Part shown: piece by piece, positions 48,625-60,658 of the stretch
How the letters are laid out: each line of letters starts with the position of its first letter
Position numbering within the stretch: position 1 is the first letter of the stretch
NCBI RefSeq assembly: GCF_963924675.1
Contig: NC_089235.1
Span: 57,065,520-57,129,519, forward strand
From: Phocoena phocoena
Taxonomy: Eukaryota > Chordata > Mammalia > Artiodactyla > Phocoenidae
Length of the DNA stretch: 64,000 nt
Direction: 5' to 3'
Program-made: the position numbers and the translations under genes
Notes under the pieces: generated by a model
What the model was told of the DNA's origin: nothing
Databases searched by the model: none
What the model saw: the letters and a program-made list of their open reading frames with translations, nothing else

Positions 48625-48945
48625 GTTTTATCTTCTTCTTGGATTGATCCCTTGATCATTATGTAGTGTGCTTCCTTGTCTCTTTTTTTATTTTAAAGTG
48701 TATTTTATCTGATATGAGTATTGCAACTCCAGCTTTCATTTGATTTCCATTTGCATGGAATATCTTTTTCCATCCCCTCACTTTCAGTCTGTATGTGTCC
48801 CTAGGTCTGAATTGGGTCTCTTGTAGACAGCATATGTATGGGTCTTGTTTTTGTATCCATTCAGCAAGCCTGTGTCTTTTGGTTGGAGCATTTAATCCAT
48901 TCACATTCAAGGTAATTATCGATATGATGTTCCTCTTACCATTTC
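45120..48945 (-). pseudogene. L1 ORF2 (endonuclease-reverse transcriptase), nearly full length, broken
   Basis: The span of about 3.8 kb equals an intact ORF2, but the frame is split. An endonuclease start with LNAPTKRHRL-type wording lies at 48910-48659. Reverse transcriptase pieces lie at 47763-47266, 47327-47094 and 47097-46828. A large C-terminal piece of 228 residues lies at 46577-45891, and the cysteine motif (CWRGCG) falls in 45809-45507. The polymerase box FADD reads FAND (46838-46827), so the first catalytic aspartate codon has become asparagine, and a frameshift lies just before it. No product is possible from this copy. Confidence 0.88.
48579..48620. repeat. (AT)n microsatellite inside L1
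   Basis: About 42 bases of uninterrupted AT repeat inside the endonuclease part of the L1. Confidence 0.97.
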
Positions 48946-49054
48946 CTTAATGTTTTGGGTTTGTTTTTGTAGGTCCTTTTCTTCTCTTGTGTTTCCCACT
49001 TAGAGAAGTTCCTTTAGCATTTGTTTTAATCTGGTTTGGTGGTGCTGAATTCTC

Positions 49055-49882
49055 TTACCTTTTGCTTGTCAGTAAAGCTTTTGATTTCTCCATCAAATCT
49101 GAGTGAGATCCTTGCTGGTAGAGTAATCTTGGTTGTCGATTCTTCCCTTTCATCACTTTAAGTATATCATGCCACTCCCTTCTGGCTTGTAGAGTTTCTG
49201 CTGAGAAATCAGGTGTTAACGTTATGGGAGTTCCCTTGTATGTTATTTGCTCTTTTTCCCTTGCTGCTTTCAATATTTTTTCTTTGTCTTTAATTTTTAT
49301 CAACTTGATTACTATGTGTCTCAGCATGATTCTCCTTGGGTTTATCCTGTATTGGACTCTCTGTGCTTCCTGGACTTGGGTGGCTATTTCCTTCCCCATG
49401 TTAGGGAAGTTTTCAACTATAATCTCTTCAAGTGTTTTCTCTGGTCCTTTCTCTCTCTCTTCTCATTCTGGGACCCTATGATGTGAATGTTGTTGCATTT
49501 AAAGTTGTCCCAGAGGTGTCTTAGGCTATCTTCATTTCTTTTCATTGTTTTTTCCTTTATTCTGTTCTGCAGCAGTGAATTCCACTGTTCTGTCTTCCAG
49601 GTCACTTATCCGTTCTTCTGCCTCAGTTATTCTGCTATTGATTCCTTCTAGTGTAGTTTTCATTTCAGTTATTGTATTGTTCATCTCTGTTTGTTTGTTC
49701 TTTAATTCTAGCTGTTTGTTAAACATTTCTTGCATCTTCTCGATCTTTGCCTCCATTCTTTTTCTGAGGTCCTGGATCATCTTCACTATCATTATTCTGA
49801 ATTCTTTTTCTGGAAAGTTGCCAATCTGAACTTCATGTAGTTGTTTTTCTGGGGTTTTATCTTGTTCCTTCATCTGGTACAT
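49055..49882 (-). pseudogene. L1 ORF1 (RNA-binding protein) remnant
   Basis: ORF1 encodes the L1 RNA-binding trimer protein. The frame at 49882-49532 (116 residues) begins within the N-terminal part and has a clear coiled-coil section, including ITEAEERISDLEDR. The frame at 49399-49055 (114 residues) holds the RNA-binding C-terminal part, with ILKAAREK and YKGTPITLTPDFS. A break separates the two. The intact N-terminus lies beyond or at the 5' truncation. Confidence 0.88.
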
Positions 49883-49915
49883 GGCCTCTGCCTTTTCCTC
49901 TTGTCTATCTTTCTG

Positions 49916-50192
49916 TGAATGGGAATGTGTATTTTCATTCCAGTTGTGATCTTAAATTTCCATAGCTATACTCTATGATGATAAATAAAAATATTTATTG
50001 TAACGAACAGTAAATTCCAAAATGATCAATGTTTGAATTGTTGAAAAAAATTTTTTACCACGGTAAGAGACTGTGTAAGCATGGGTAAAACTATTTTGAA
50101 GATGGCGTAAATTGAGGCAACTCTATTAATCGGAAAATATTCTGGTCTGAGAGGGATAAGCGTTTTCCATTCTTTTTATGTTCTTTGTTTGT
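49916..50192. other. Short unique interval between two L1 insertions
   Basis: About 280 bases with no recognised feature. Confidence 0.4.
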
Positions 50193-50207
50193 CTTTTTAA
50201 TAAAATT

Positions 50208-51960
50208 TTTAAAGATTACTTTCCATTTAGAGACATTACAAAATATTGGCTATACTCCCCATGTTTTACAATACCTCCTTGAGTCTGTTTTATGCCCAAT
50301 AGTTTGTATTTCCCATTCCCCTGTCCCTAAGTTGCCCCTTCCCTGCCATTGGAAACTACTGGTTTGTTCTCTGTATCTGTGAGTCTGCTTCTTTTTTGTT
50401 ATATTCAGTAGTTTGTTGTATTTTTTAGATTCCACATATAAGTTGTATCATACAGTATTTGTCTTTCTCTTTCTAACTTATTTTACTTACATAATATCCT
50501 CCAGGTCGATCCATGTTGCTGCAAATGACAAAATTTCATTCGTTTTTATGCCTGAATAGTATTATATTTTATACTTTTACATTTACATATATATATACAT
50601 ACCACTTCTTCTTTGTCCATCCACCTATTGACTGCACTTAGTTTTCTTCCATATCTTGACAATTGTAAATAATGCTCCTGTGAGCTTTGGGGTACCTGAA
50701 TCTTTTTGAATTCGTGTGTTTGAGGGTTTTTTTGGATATATACCCAGAAGTGGAATTGCTGGGCCATATGGTAGTTCTATTTTCCATTTTTTGAGAAACC
50801 TCCATGATGTTTCCCACAGTGGCTGCACCAATATACATTCCCACTTACAGTGTATGAGGGTTCCATTTTCTCCACATCCTTGCCAACTTTTGTTATTTGT
50901 ATACATTTTGATGATAGCCGTTCTGAAACAGGTGTGAGGTGATACCTCATTGTGGTTTTTATTTTCATTGTCTCCATAATTAGTGATGTTGAGCATCTTT
51001 TCATGTGCTTGTTGGCCATCTCTATGTACCCTTTGGAAAAATGTCTTGTCAGGTCTTCTGACCATTTTCCATTGGGTTGTTTGTTTTTTTAATGTTGAGT
51101 TGTACAGGTTGTTTATATATGTTCAATATTAATCCCTTATCAGTCATATCATTTGGGAATATCTTCTCCCATTCAGTAGGTTGTCTTTTTGTTATATTGA
51201 TGGTTTCCTTTGCTGTGCAAAAACTTTTAGGTTTAACTAGGTACCATTTGTTTCTTTTATTTCCTTTACTTTAGGAGTCAGATCCAAAAAAAGATTGCTG
51301 CAATTTATGTCAAAGAGTGTTCTGTCTATGCTTTCATCTAGAAATTTTATAGCATCTGGTTTTACATTTAAATCTTTAATCCATTTTGAGTTTATTTTTG
51401 TATATAGTGTTATAGAATGTTCTAGTTTCATTCTTTTACATGTAGTTGTCCAGTTTTCCCAGCACCACTTATTGAAGAGATTTTCCTTTTGCCATTTTAT
51501 ATTCAAGACTCCTTTGTCATAGGTTAATTGACCATAAGTGCATGATTTTATTTCCGGTCTCCTTTATTCTGGTCCATTGACCTATGTGTCTGTTTTTGTG
51601 CCAGTACAATGTTGTTTTGATTCCTATACCTTTGTAAAATAGTCTAAAGTCAGGGAGTGTGAATCCTCCAGCTCTGTTCTTCTTTCTCAATATTGTTTTG
51701 GTTATTTGAGGTCTTTTGTGTTTTAACAGAAAATTTAAAATTATTTGTTCTAGATCTGTCTGAAATGTCATTGTTATTTTGATAGGGATTGCATTGAAAC
51801 TGTATATTGCCTCGGGAAATATGGTCATTTTAACAACATTAATTCTTCCAATCTAAGGACACAGTATTTCTTTCCATTTGTTTGTGTCATCTTCAGTTTC
51901 TTTCACCAGTGTCTTATAGTTTTTGGAGTACAGGTCTTTTGCCTTCTTAGGTAGGTTTAT
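50208..51960 (-). mobile_element. L1 3' part of an inverted insertion
   Basis: Minus-strand L1 from the 3'UTR (CCATTTAGAGACATTACAAA near 50223) through the C-terminal half of ORF2. It ends abruptly at about 51960, where the strand of the L1 match flips. Open ORF2 pieces lie at 51065-50625, 51506-51237 and 51828-51517. This part and 51961-52682 are enclosed by one pair of target duplications: CTTTTTAATAAAATT at 50193-50207 and CTTTCTTAATAAAATT at 52683-52698. They therefore form one insertion. Confidence 0.9.
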
Positions 51961-52682
51961 TCCAAAATTCTTAACAAAATACTAGCAAACCAAATCCAAC
52001 AGTACATTAAAAGGATCATACACCATGACCAAGTGGGATTTATTCCAGGGATGCAAGGATTTTGTAATATCTACAAATCAATCAATGTGATACACCACAT
52101 TAACAAACTGAAGAATAAAACCATATGATCATCTCAGTAGATGCAGAAAAAGCTTTTGATAAAATTTAACATCAATTTACGATAAAAACTCTACGGAAAG
52201 TAGGCATAGAGGGAACATTCCTCAATGTAATAAAGGCCATATATGACAAACCCACAATTAACATCATACTCAGTGGTGAAAAGGTGAAAGCATTTCCTCT
52301 AAGATCAGGAACAAAACAAGGATATCTACTCTTGCCACTTCTATTCAACATAGTATTGGAAGTTCTAGCCATGGCAATCAGAGAAGAAGAAGAAATAAAA
52401 GTAATCCAAATTGGAAAGGAAGGAATAAAACTGTCAATGTTTGCAGATGACGTGTTACCCTACATAGTAAATCCTAAAGATACTACTGGAAAACTACTAG
52501 AGCTTATAAATGAACTCAGTAAAGTTAAAGGATAGAAAATTAATATAAGGAAACCTGTTGCATCTCTATAAACTAACAATGAAATATCAGAAAGAGAAAT
52601 TAAGGAAACAATAATCCCATTTACCATCACATCAAAAAGAGTTAAAAATCCTAGGAACAAACCTACCTAAGGAAGGATTTTC
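51961..52682 (+). mobile_element. L1 5' part of the same insertion, inverted
   Basis: Plus-strand L1 reverse transcriptase region, starting with an AAATACTAGCAAACC stretch that encodes the [13 protein letters not shown] RT block. It continues to AACAAACCTACCTAAGG near 52659-52675. The polymerase box FADD is intact at 52440-52451, in the open frame 52284-52535. The end of this segment and the start of the minus-strand segment at 51960 cover the same L1 position, a duplication of about 20 bases at the breakpoint, consistent with twin priming. It is non-functional. Confidence 0.88.
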
Positions 52683-52698
52683 CTTTCTTAATAAAATT

Positions 52699-53054
52699 CT
52701 CTTTAACAGAGCTCCTTGGAAGTCTCCCAAACCAGTTTCTGTGTGTATATTTTACATATCACACATTCTCTAATCAGATGTTATGGCTCCCTCCCCTCTT
52801 TACCCATTCTTCTCATGTCTGGGACTAGGTGTCTTAGAAGCTCTATGATTCTAATGGCTGTCAAGATTTTTTTTTCTCCCCTAACTGTAAGTCTCCGTTA
52901 CATTGTTTTTTTTATATTTTCAGTCACATAAATATTTTTTCCTTCACTAAGTGTTTGTTTCTGGTGGAAATACTTCTTTCCTAGCTAAAAATACTGACAT
53001 ATTCTAACAGACTAAGAAAATAGGGACCCTTTCATGCTCAGATAGTTTCTAAAA
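52699..53054. other. Unique non-coding DNA
   Basis: I see no gene or recognisable repeat in this stretch. Confidence 0.45.
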
Positions 53055-53065
53055 ACAGTTTAAGG

Positions 53066-53340
53066 GTTTTTGTTTGTTTGTTTTGTTTTGAATATATTTA
53101 TTATTGGCGGCATTGGGTCCTCGTTGCTGTGCAAGAGCTTTCTTTAGTTGCGGCGAGCAGGGGCTACTCTTCCTTGCGGTGCACAGGCTTCTCATTGCAG
53201 AGGCTTCTCTTGTTGCAGAGCACAGGCTCTAGGCATGCGGGCTTCAGTAGTTGCATCACGAGGGCTCAGTAGTTGTGGCTCGAGGAATCTAGAGCACAGG
53301 CTCAGTAGTTGTGGCACACAGGCTTAGTTGCTCTGCAGCA
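53066..53340 (-). mobile_element. CHR-1-like SINE lacking its tRNA head
   Basis: Body of the long CHR form in minus orientation (GCATTGGGTCCTCGTTGCTG near 53110; TAGTTGTGGCACACAGGCTT near 53306). It stops at about 53340, before the promoter-bearing head that the 3174 copy has, so it is 5'-truncated. A short flanking repeat ACAGTTT (53055-53061 and 53342-53348) may be the target duplication. Confidence 0.85.
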
Positions 53341-53348
53341 GACAGTTT

Positions 53349-54844
53349 TGGTTTTATAACATTATTTTTTCAGTGCATTATTTCCACCTTCTATCGTGTT
53401 GTATCCAGGGAAATTGTCTTAAAGTCAAAATTAAGCAGAAATAACTTCCACAAAATCTCTAACAAGTATTTTATCTCAAGAAACTGAAAAAAATCTATTT
53501 GGCATGAAGCACTTCCCCTATCATTAATTCACATGAACCATATTTTGTAACCAAACCTGGGTCTCCTAAATCCTATGGATTGCAATAAAATGTGTGTACA
53601 AAATCTTGTATAAGGATAAAAAACTTGACCAAATGTATTTGCTAAGGATTTTTTCAGCTCTGAGTCCTGTCATTCTGTATTTCTCTCAACTATAGCCATT
53701 TGTTGCTACTAATTGTATTATATTAAGCAGTGGCTTTACAAAAATAATAACACTGACAGTAGACCACAGTCACTGCTCTGCTACAGTACAAGTTTCCAGG
53801 TTACCTACATTCACAGCATTAACTCACTTGTTCAGGACATTTTATAGATTAATTTCCATGCTTAAGAAAAATCTTAAAATTTAATAATATTTAATGTTAA
53901 ATTGTTAAATATCTTCATGAATTATAACATTTGTTTCAGAAATATTTGAAAAAACACATTTCTACTTGTAAATATTCATACATGCTTCAGATAAAGTGGG
54001 AAAATATACAAAATTACTAATTATGATCTACTGACTTGTAATTAAGTCATTCAAGAATGTGTAATTCTGTCTTAGCAAATGACCTAGAAGACAACTCATT
54101 TTTAATTCAAATGCTTTGCCAAAGAAAATGTACTAAGATAATTTGTATTTCTATATTCCTTCATATAAAAGCAAAATATCTCTTTAATATTAAATACAAC
54201 ATTCTAAAAATAATTTGTTTTCAGGTTAAGGATTGCCACATTATATGTTTATTTAACCTTAAGGTGGAATATTCTGATAAGTGTTGTATCATCTTATCCT
54301 CATGTCATGAATTTGAAGGTAAGCTGATCTCCTCTGATATGAGATTACTTCAGTGCCAGCAGGAATGAGTTCCCTGTGGTGAGCACTTGGCTCCTGACAG
54401 ACTTGTTTTCTATGTATTCTGTGGATTCTTAGCAGGGTGGGAAGCAATTGGAACAGACAGAACCATCACAGTTGACAAGAAACTCACTTTGGTGTTCAGT
54501 ACAAAGATGAACTTAAGTCATTTTTTCCTCAGAAAATGTAATTACATCACATAACTAAAGAATGTCTACTTCATTCATCTCACTGATGAGTAGTAATATG
54601 CCTTTTGAGGTTGGTAAAAAGAAGGAAGAACACATGAATTATTGGCCTGTTTGGTCACCTTTTTAAGGAAAAAGTTCTGATTTAAATGTGCATCTCCGTT
54701 ACAAAGTTTCAGTACACTTTCAAAATGATGTCTATTTTACTGGAAAGCTACTGGGTATCTGTTAAATTTTATTTGTGATATAATACTATGTGTTGTATTT
54801 TTTAAAGTAGTGTTCATTAATTAGAAGAAGGATAAAAGATCAAT
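53349..54844. other. Unique AT-rich non-coding DNA
   Basis: I recognise no gene or repeat. The 103-codon plus frame at 54057-54368 has no domain I can name and no coding features beyond being open. Confidence 0.45.
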
Positions 54845-55045
54845 CTTTGGAATCAAACGGAATTAAGTTTAAATTTAGCTCTGTCACTTAACTTCTATAA
54901 GCCAGACATTTCTTCATCTGTGAAAACATCAACATTGTTAATATTGGCAGGTTGTAATGTTATGAGATTTAAATGGGAGGACACAGACTCAGCGCTTAGC
55001 ACAGTGAATGGTATCCAATAAACACACGCTATTAGTGGCGTTATT
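54845..55045 (+). mobile_element. MIR SINE
   Basis: GGAATCAAACGGAATTAAGT, ATTTCTTCATCTGTGAAAAC, TAATGTTATGAGATTTAAAT and CAGCGCTTAGCACAGTGAAT follow MIR in plus orientation. Confidence 0.75.
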
Positions 55046-55165
55046 ATATTTCCTCTTAAATTATAACAAATTTAGAGAAAATGTGTATGCATATTTGTAG
55101 TGGACCTTTAACTTTTAACTGACATTCAAAGCATATTTTAAACACAGAAGAATGAACACATGATT

Positions 55166-55168
<3 letters not shown>

Positions 55169-55213
<45 letters not shown>
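55169..55213. repeat. (TA)n microsatellite
   Basis: About 34 bases of pure TA repeat, then TATGTATATATAT. Confidence 0.95.
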
Positions 55214-56567
55214 TTAGTAGAGGTGGTGAGAATGACACAGGTTAATTTACTTGATAAAAAAGTTAAGCGAGGCCACATATATAACTAAAAATGTAATTGT
55301 AGACCTCTAGATTTATGAACAAATATTTTAATCATTAGGCCATTTGACCTTTATATCGCATTAAAAACATTAGTTAGTATATGTTGTACTAAGGTTTTAT
55401 TTAAATTAGTCTTCTTTGTTCTTGCCTGCTAAGGAGCTTTTTAAAATTTACTTGTAGCTTAATTTTTAAAAAAGTATAGCCAGTCTTTAACTTGTAAGTG
55501 TACTTTCTTCTCTAATTGATTCTGTAGAATTTGTAATATTTTCCTATAGAAACAGCACTGTAAACATATCTTGCTGTTTTCCAGAACTAACCCTGACAAG
55601 CCCATGTATTCAATGGTATTACTGAATAATAGTAATAACAGTATTAATCTCAGTTCTGGTTTCTGTACAGATGTGATATAAAAGAGAGGGGGAAATAGAA
55701 GGCACCTGTGCTTTTTCCTCACCCTCTCTCATGGAGCAGCATGAACAGGAGGAAACTTCTCCTCCCCCCTCCCCCTCCTTATTCTTCACTTCACCGTTGT
55801 TGTTATTATTTTCATATGACCCTAGTCTTTGACTCGTTTTCCCCTCCCAGCGTAAACCCTTCCCACCTCTTGTGGTATCTTCTGCTCATTTGTCAATGAA
55901 TCCATACCCTGGCAGTGCCCCCTCTACCACAAAACCAAATCTACTCTGTACCCCAAAGCAACCCAGTCTCCAAAATTATGTTTTCTCATCTCCCTCTCAG
56001 ATCAAAAATCCCATTTCCACTAGGCAGATCTGGAATTAGGGAACCATGTGCCTGGATTTAATTCATGAAAAAAGGGGAGGGATTTTAGCCCCTTAAACTT
56101 TCTAGGGGTATTTTGCATTTAAAAAGGAACTCATCCAGTCAATTGATTCTCTAAATATTAATATTTTAGAGACTCTAATATAAATGATGTGACTGTGGCC
56201 AAGGAGTCTTGGGAGAGTAATTTATTGGCATCAGAGCATCAGAAGTCAGCCCAGGCTTTTGAACGTCTGTTCCTAGGGGGCCCTCCCTAAGCTCTTCCTG
56301 GTTTTCACAGATTTGTCTACTGTGCTTGGCATATGAAGCAAAAGATGTTGATTATACAGGGGAACAGGGATTCTTTTGGGAGCAAACAGATAGTTAGGGC
56401 AGTCAATCAGGGAAAATAACTGCAGGGAACCAAGAGCAAGAGGTCGTGAGAGAACAAGAGGCAGATGGCATTAATTTGCATCCTGACTGGTGGTTTGAAG
56501 AAATACTATTTACATATATAAATAGAAGTTTCTTCAGAGAATTACGTTTCTTTCACAGTCAGTTATT
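55214..56567. other. Unique non-coding DNA, part pyrimidine-rich
   Basis: About 55720-56010 is C/T-rich and less AT-rich than its surroundings. I recognise no gene, CpG island or repeat in it. Confidence 0.4.
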
Positions 56568-56725
56568 AAATGTTTATTTCACTCATTCATTCAATCACTC
56601 ATTCAGCAATTATTTATCAAGCTCCTCTTGTGTGCTGTGTACTGAGGGTATAGAGGTGTTTAAAACAGACACAGTCTGACTTTCAGAAATCACAGAGTCT
56701 AACAGGGAAGAAAGAAAACTGAACA
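56568..56725 (-). mobile_element. L2 LINE 3' end
   Basis: TTCATTCAATCACTCATTCA, GCAATTATTTATCAAGCTCC, TGTGTGCTGTGTACTGAGGG and TTTAAAACAGACACAGTCTG match the reversed L2 3' end, starting from its tail repeats. Confidence 0.75.
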
Positions 56726-56726
56726 G

Positions 56727-57370
56727 TTTTTTTAAGGAATGTTTTTATTTTGAACAGTTCTAGATTTATAGGAAAAAATGCAATCACAGTGCAGAGAGTT
56801 CCCATATACTCCACACTCCATTTCTCCTATTATTAATACCTTATATAGCATAGTGCACTTGTCACAATTAATGAACCAATACTGAAATATTGTTATCAAC
56901 TAAGGCCCATAGTTTATTCATATATTCTCAGATTTTACTGAGTATTTTATTTCTGGTCCAGGATCCCATGCAGGTTACCACAACCATTTGCTCTCATGTT
57001 TTCTTGGGCTACTCTTGGCTAGGAGAATTTCTCAGACTTCTTGTTTTTGACGACCTTGATTGTTTTGAGGAATAATAGATATTTTGTAGGATTTTCTTTA
57101 TTGGAATTCATCTTCTGTTTTTTTTCCATAATTATCCAGGGGATATGGGTTTTGAAAACAAGACCAAAGAGATAAAGTACCATTTTTATCACATCATATG
57201 AAAGGACCACACTATCAACATGATATTGCTGTTAATCTTGATCACTTGCTGAGGCAGTGTTTGTCAGATTTTTTCACTGAATCTTTTCACTGAATTTTTT
57301 CACTGAATCTAAAGTGAATCTTTCTGTCACCTTTCCATAGTGTATTCTTTAGAAGAAATGACTATAAACA
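56727..57370 (-). mobile_element. Old L1 (L1MC-like) 3'UTR
   Basis: Reversed 3'UTR of an old L1: AACAGTTCTAGATTTATAGG (56752-56771), AGAGAGTTCCCATATACTCC, AATTAATGAACCAATACTGA, GGTCCAGGATCCCATGCAGG and TTCTCAGACTTCTTGTTTTT, through TTTCCATAGTGTATTCTTTA. Well matched for an old element. The open frames inside it are shadows. Confidence 0.8.
57271..57310. repeat. Triplicated 13-14-base unit inside L1MC
   Basis: TTTTCACTGAAT(C/T) occurs three times in a row at 57271, 57284 and about 57298. The element normally carries one such block, so this is a local expansion. Confidence 0.9.
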
Positions 57371-59444
57371 GGTTTTAAACTATAAAGTGGGAATAGTGAT
57401 AACATAGGAAGGTACAGAGAGTTGTGAAAATGTGCATAAGGATGAAATAACATAACCAATGGCAACAAGGTTAAGAAATCTCCCTCCTTAAGAAATCATG
57501 CTTATATCGTATCTGGAGATGGAAATTAATTAGCCAATAGAAGTATGAGATAGAGGGGGCAGAATAGGTATGCACTTATATTTAGTGTTTCTAATATTTA
57601 ACACCCTTGTATAGTCTAATGATCTCTTCAATTTATAAAATTTTATTATCTAAGGTCAACTTAAGCCCAAAAACTGTCTGAATAGATAATCTGCATGCTG
57701 AGTTTTCTATCTACATAGAATATTGTACCCAGTGGATGAAGATAAACTTATGAAATGTATATAGGTTTAGCTAAATATACTTTTCTAACTTTATTGTAGC
57801 TTTAGAAACTCAATCAAGTTAATATAAACTATTGGCAAGTGTTTCTACTCAATTCTATCTATTCTTTGTAATCTTTTAGAGGTAGGTGTTAACCCTGGTG
57901 TTTTGAAAGAAAGGCTGATAATTACTAGGAAGGGAAAATGATTGATCCTGTACAAATGGGATGGGTACTGAAGGTGAGGTGGCCTAAATCCATTATTCTT
58001 ATTTATTTGTATTTAACCCCAGAAATCAGACAAAGATGAATATCCTGGAAAAATACAAACAGGAGAAATATGTAATTGTCAAAATATGCAATTGTTCAAT
58101 CATTCAGCAGTTGTTATCCAGAGTCTACTATGGAGCAGCATAGTTTTTTCTTTATTGGAGTTCATAGGATGAGCATAATCAACTCAAATACTTTAAGATT
58201 ATAAATGCAAATATACCTCAAGGACTTGGTTTTCACATTGTGCTGTTTAACTACCTATGTAAACTTAAGACAATTAAGCTAAACAGGATCACTTCTCCCA
58301 AACCTTAGAAAGCTACATTTTTTGAGAGCGTACAGAGGGACTTGTGTAGAATAGAAATTGTAATAACATATAACAGGTTTTCTTAAAATATCATCCTCTA
58401 ATACCTGCTTCAGAACTAATTGGTCTGGCATGGGTTATGGAAGATAAAAAGAGAGAGAACCCACAACAGACACAAAGAATAAGAATTTCTGAGGGGCAAG
58501 GCTGAGAAAGAGGATTTTTGAATAAGTTCTCCAGGTGATCACAAAAGCACTAAATCTTGAGCCCCCCTTGATTGGATCCAAAAATATAGCAATAGCAAGA
58601 AAGAAGAAAGAAAACAGAGGGAGTGGAACAGTAGAGAACAGGAGAAAAAATACTTTATTCATTATTAATAGGTATACTCAGAGTTCCCAAATATTTAAGA
58701 AGTAGCCAGAAAAGAACTTTTATATAATCATAAATGTGTTTATGTCTCCTGAGGTAGTTTTAGTGCATATGGAATCATGGCTTTTTTTTCATCATCAGGA
58801 AATGGAGATATGTAAATTCAGTGAGCAAGGGCATAGGTGTGCTCTGGGAAATGGAGAGCACAGTTAGAAGATATTGAAATGTTAATAAAAATGCCACCTT
58901 TATTCTCTGAAATGCCAGTGGAAAGTTAAGCATGTACAATTCAAAGAAACTTCCATGTATACTCACAATTCATTTCTTCTTGATACTTAATTTTCTACCT
59001 CTTGCAAAGTCTTTCCCTGCAAACTCACGACATCTGTTTTAAAATTCAGACGTAGTGAAAGAACTGGTTAAACCTTTTTAAAACTCCATATGCCCATTTA
59101 TTCCTACCGGCCAGCCTGTTGTCTTGCTTCTCCTTTAGCTCTTCCCCTTTTACTTTATTTCTCCCTTTAAAGGCTCTGATTGGTGGGATCATTTCTGTCT
59201 TCCAAATGAGAGCTCTTGCCCGTTGCCTGGGGGCTTGGCCTCAGCTGTTCTTTCAGCTCATCCTTAACTTTTGTCAGAAGCATTTACAGGGTTCAGGGTC
59301 TGAATCTATTCTACGCTATGCTAGGCTGATGTTCTCATTCTTTCAAAATGCAATAGTGAGCCTTAACTGTGGCAGAGTCCAAGCTCAGTACTAAAAATGA
59401 AGGCATCTAATTACCAGCTGTACCTGGAAGAATAATATAACTCT
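57371..59444. other. Unique AT-rich non-coding DNA
   Basis: About 2 kb without a gene that I recognise. About 58095-58140 is faintly like a reversed L2 end. The 91-codon plus frame at 59119-59394 has no recognisable domain. Confidence 0.45.
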
Positions 59445-59575
59445 GATAATTGTCATATTCCTCCTCAGGAAATAGAAATAATAATGCTACATTATAGGAT
59501 TCTGTGAGAATTAAACAATAAATGTGATGTGAGTAGCTCAGTGTCTGACACTAATAAGCGATCAAGCAGCAGTGG
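59445..59575 (+). mobile_element. MIR SINE 3' half
   Basis: TCCTCAGGAAATAGAAATAA, GGATTCTGTGAGAATTAAAC and AGCTCAGTGTCTGACACTAA match the MIR 3' half. Confidence 0.6.
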
Positions 59576-59839
59576 AGACCATAATTACTAGCATAAAGTG
59601 GAAGTATTAGAGATTAGCCATTCTAGTGAATGTCTTTCTGTGTTATTACAGCATCTCTGAATCAATTTGTACTATTATTCCTATGTTTCTCTGTCTTTAA
59701 AACTCATTCAGAACCACAGTCTCTCTGGGATTTAAGCCTAGTTTAACTGTTTAATCTCATCAGGGACTCCAACTCAGATTATACTTCTATGACCAGAACT
59801 ATGATAATTTCAATCAGTGTACCCCACAAAGCCACATGG

Positions 59840-59952
59840 TCCAAGGACCATCTATATTAGAATTATTTGGGAGTAGAGTTATATGTAAAAACTGCAGAGC
59901 CCTGTACCACATCCTAGAAATACTGAATCAAAATCTAAGTAGAGCATGAAAT
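59840..59952 (-). mobile_element. MER5A-like hAT fragment
   Basis: GGTCCAAGGACCATCTATAT, GAATTATTTGGGAGTAGAGT and TACTGAATCAAAATCTAAGT match the reversed MER5A element. Confidence 0.65.
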
Positions 59953-60034
59953 TGTGACTTTATGAAAGTGTATTAGCTGAATGTTGATGCACTGTTATAG
60001 ATTGAGTTTTATTGCCTGACTCTGTCCACCTATC

Positions 60035-60150
60035 ACCTATGGCAGGGCTGGACTTTAGAACCAGCAAATAATTGGCAGACACAAGTAGAATCTAGGTTTC
60101 CAAATTCCAAAGTAGTGCTATTTTCCATACTTCATGCTACTTTTCAAAAG
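60035..60150 (-). mobile_element. MIR SINE fragment
   Basis: GGCAGGGCTGGACTTTAGAA, TAGAATCTAGGTTTCCAAAT and CCATACTTCATGCTAC match the reversed MIR 5' part. Confidence 0.5.
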
Positions 60151-60658
60151 ACAAATTATTCCTGCTATAGAATTTTGTAAAGATTGTCACATTGTGACTT
60201 TTTAGGGATATTGATACTATCACTGAATATTTTGTCTTGTGAATTTCATCATTTTAGATAGGGTCAAGCATAGGATGAAGGGAGTGAGGCACTTACTTCA
60301 CATATAAAATTTAAAGGGGCACTAAAAATAAACTCAGTAATTCAGATAAATACCATTTTAATGCAATGTTTCAAAAAATCAGTTACTGTAAAAAAAAAAC
60401 CCTGATAAATAAAATATCAAAACTTAAAAGACTTGATCAATATTAGTGATTTTTCCATTTGACTCAGGTTCTAACATGGCTTGATGTAACACTAATTCTA
60501 GAAGCACATAATTAGAATCGTTCTATTATTTTGTGGACATATACATAAAAAGACACAGCTTTTGTCTATGGGCAGTTTACAAATTTGTTAAGAAACAGAC
60601 AATTCAACACAACACAACTGAAAAGATATTTATTGTATCTTAAGTACTTAAGAGTGCC
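60151..60658. other. Unique AT-rich non-coding DNA
   Basis: I see no gene or recognisable repeat in this stretch. Confidence 0.5.

Larger units (their letters stand above)
44902..49915 (-). mobile_element. L1 LINE, about 5 kb, truncated in or just before ORF1
   Basis: The largest element in the window. Reading the minus strand it has ORF1 (49882 to 49055), a short inter-ORF region, ORF2 (about 48945 to 45120) and a short 3' tail ending near 44902 in A/T-rich sequence. The 5'UTR is missing. The right boundary near 49915 is a judgement, because the ORF1 start is not preserved. A possible imperfect target duplication, TCTTTTAAATTT near 44898 and TCTTAAATTT near 49950, is weak. A pure AT microsatellite has grown within the endonuclease region (48579-48620). 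Confidence 0.92.

Noticed and set aside
44745..49935. Similar strings near 44746 (GGGGAATGTGGATTT) and 49919 (TGGGAATGTGTATTT) as target duplications of the 5 kb L1
   Set aside because: Using the left copy would place a MIR-like fragment (44805-44890) inside the L1 3' end; chance similarity is more likely.
52284..52535. Plus-strand frame with an intact FADD box as an independent reverse transcriptase gene
   Set aside because: It lies inside the inverted 5' part of the 50208-52682 L1, lacks the rest of ORF2 and has no promoter context.
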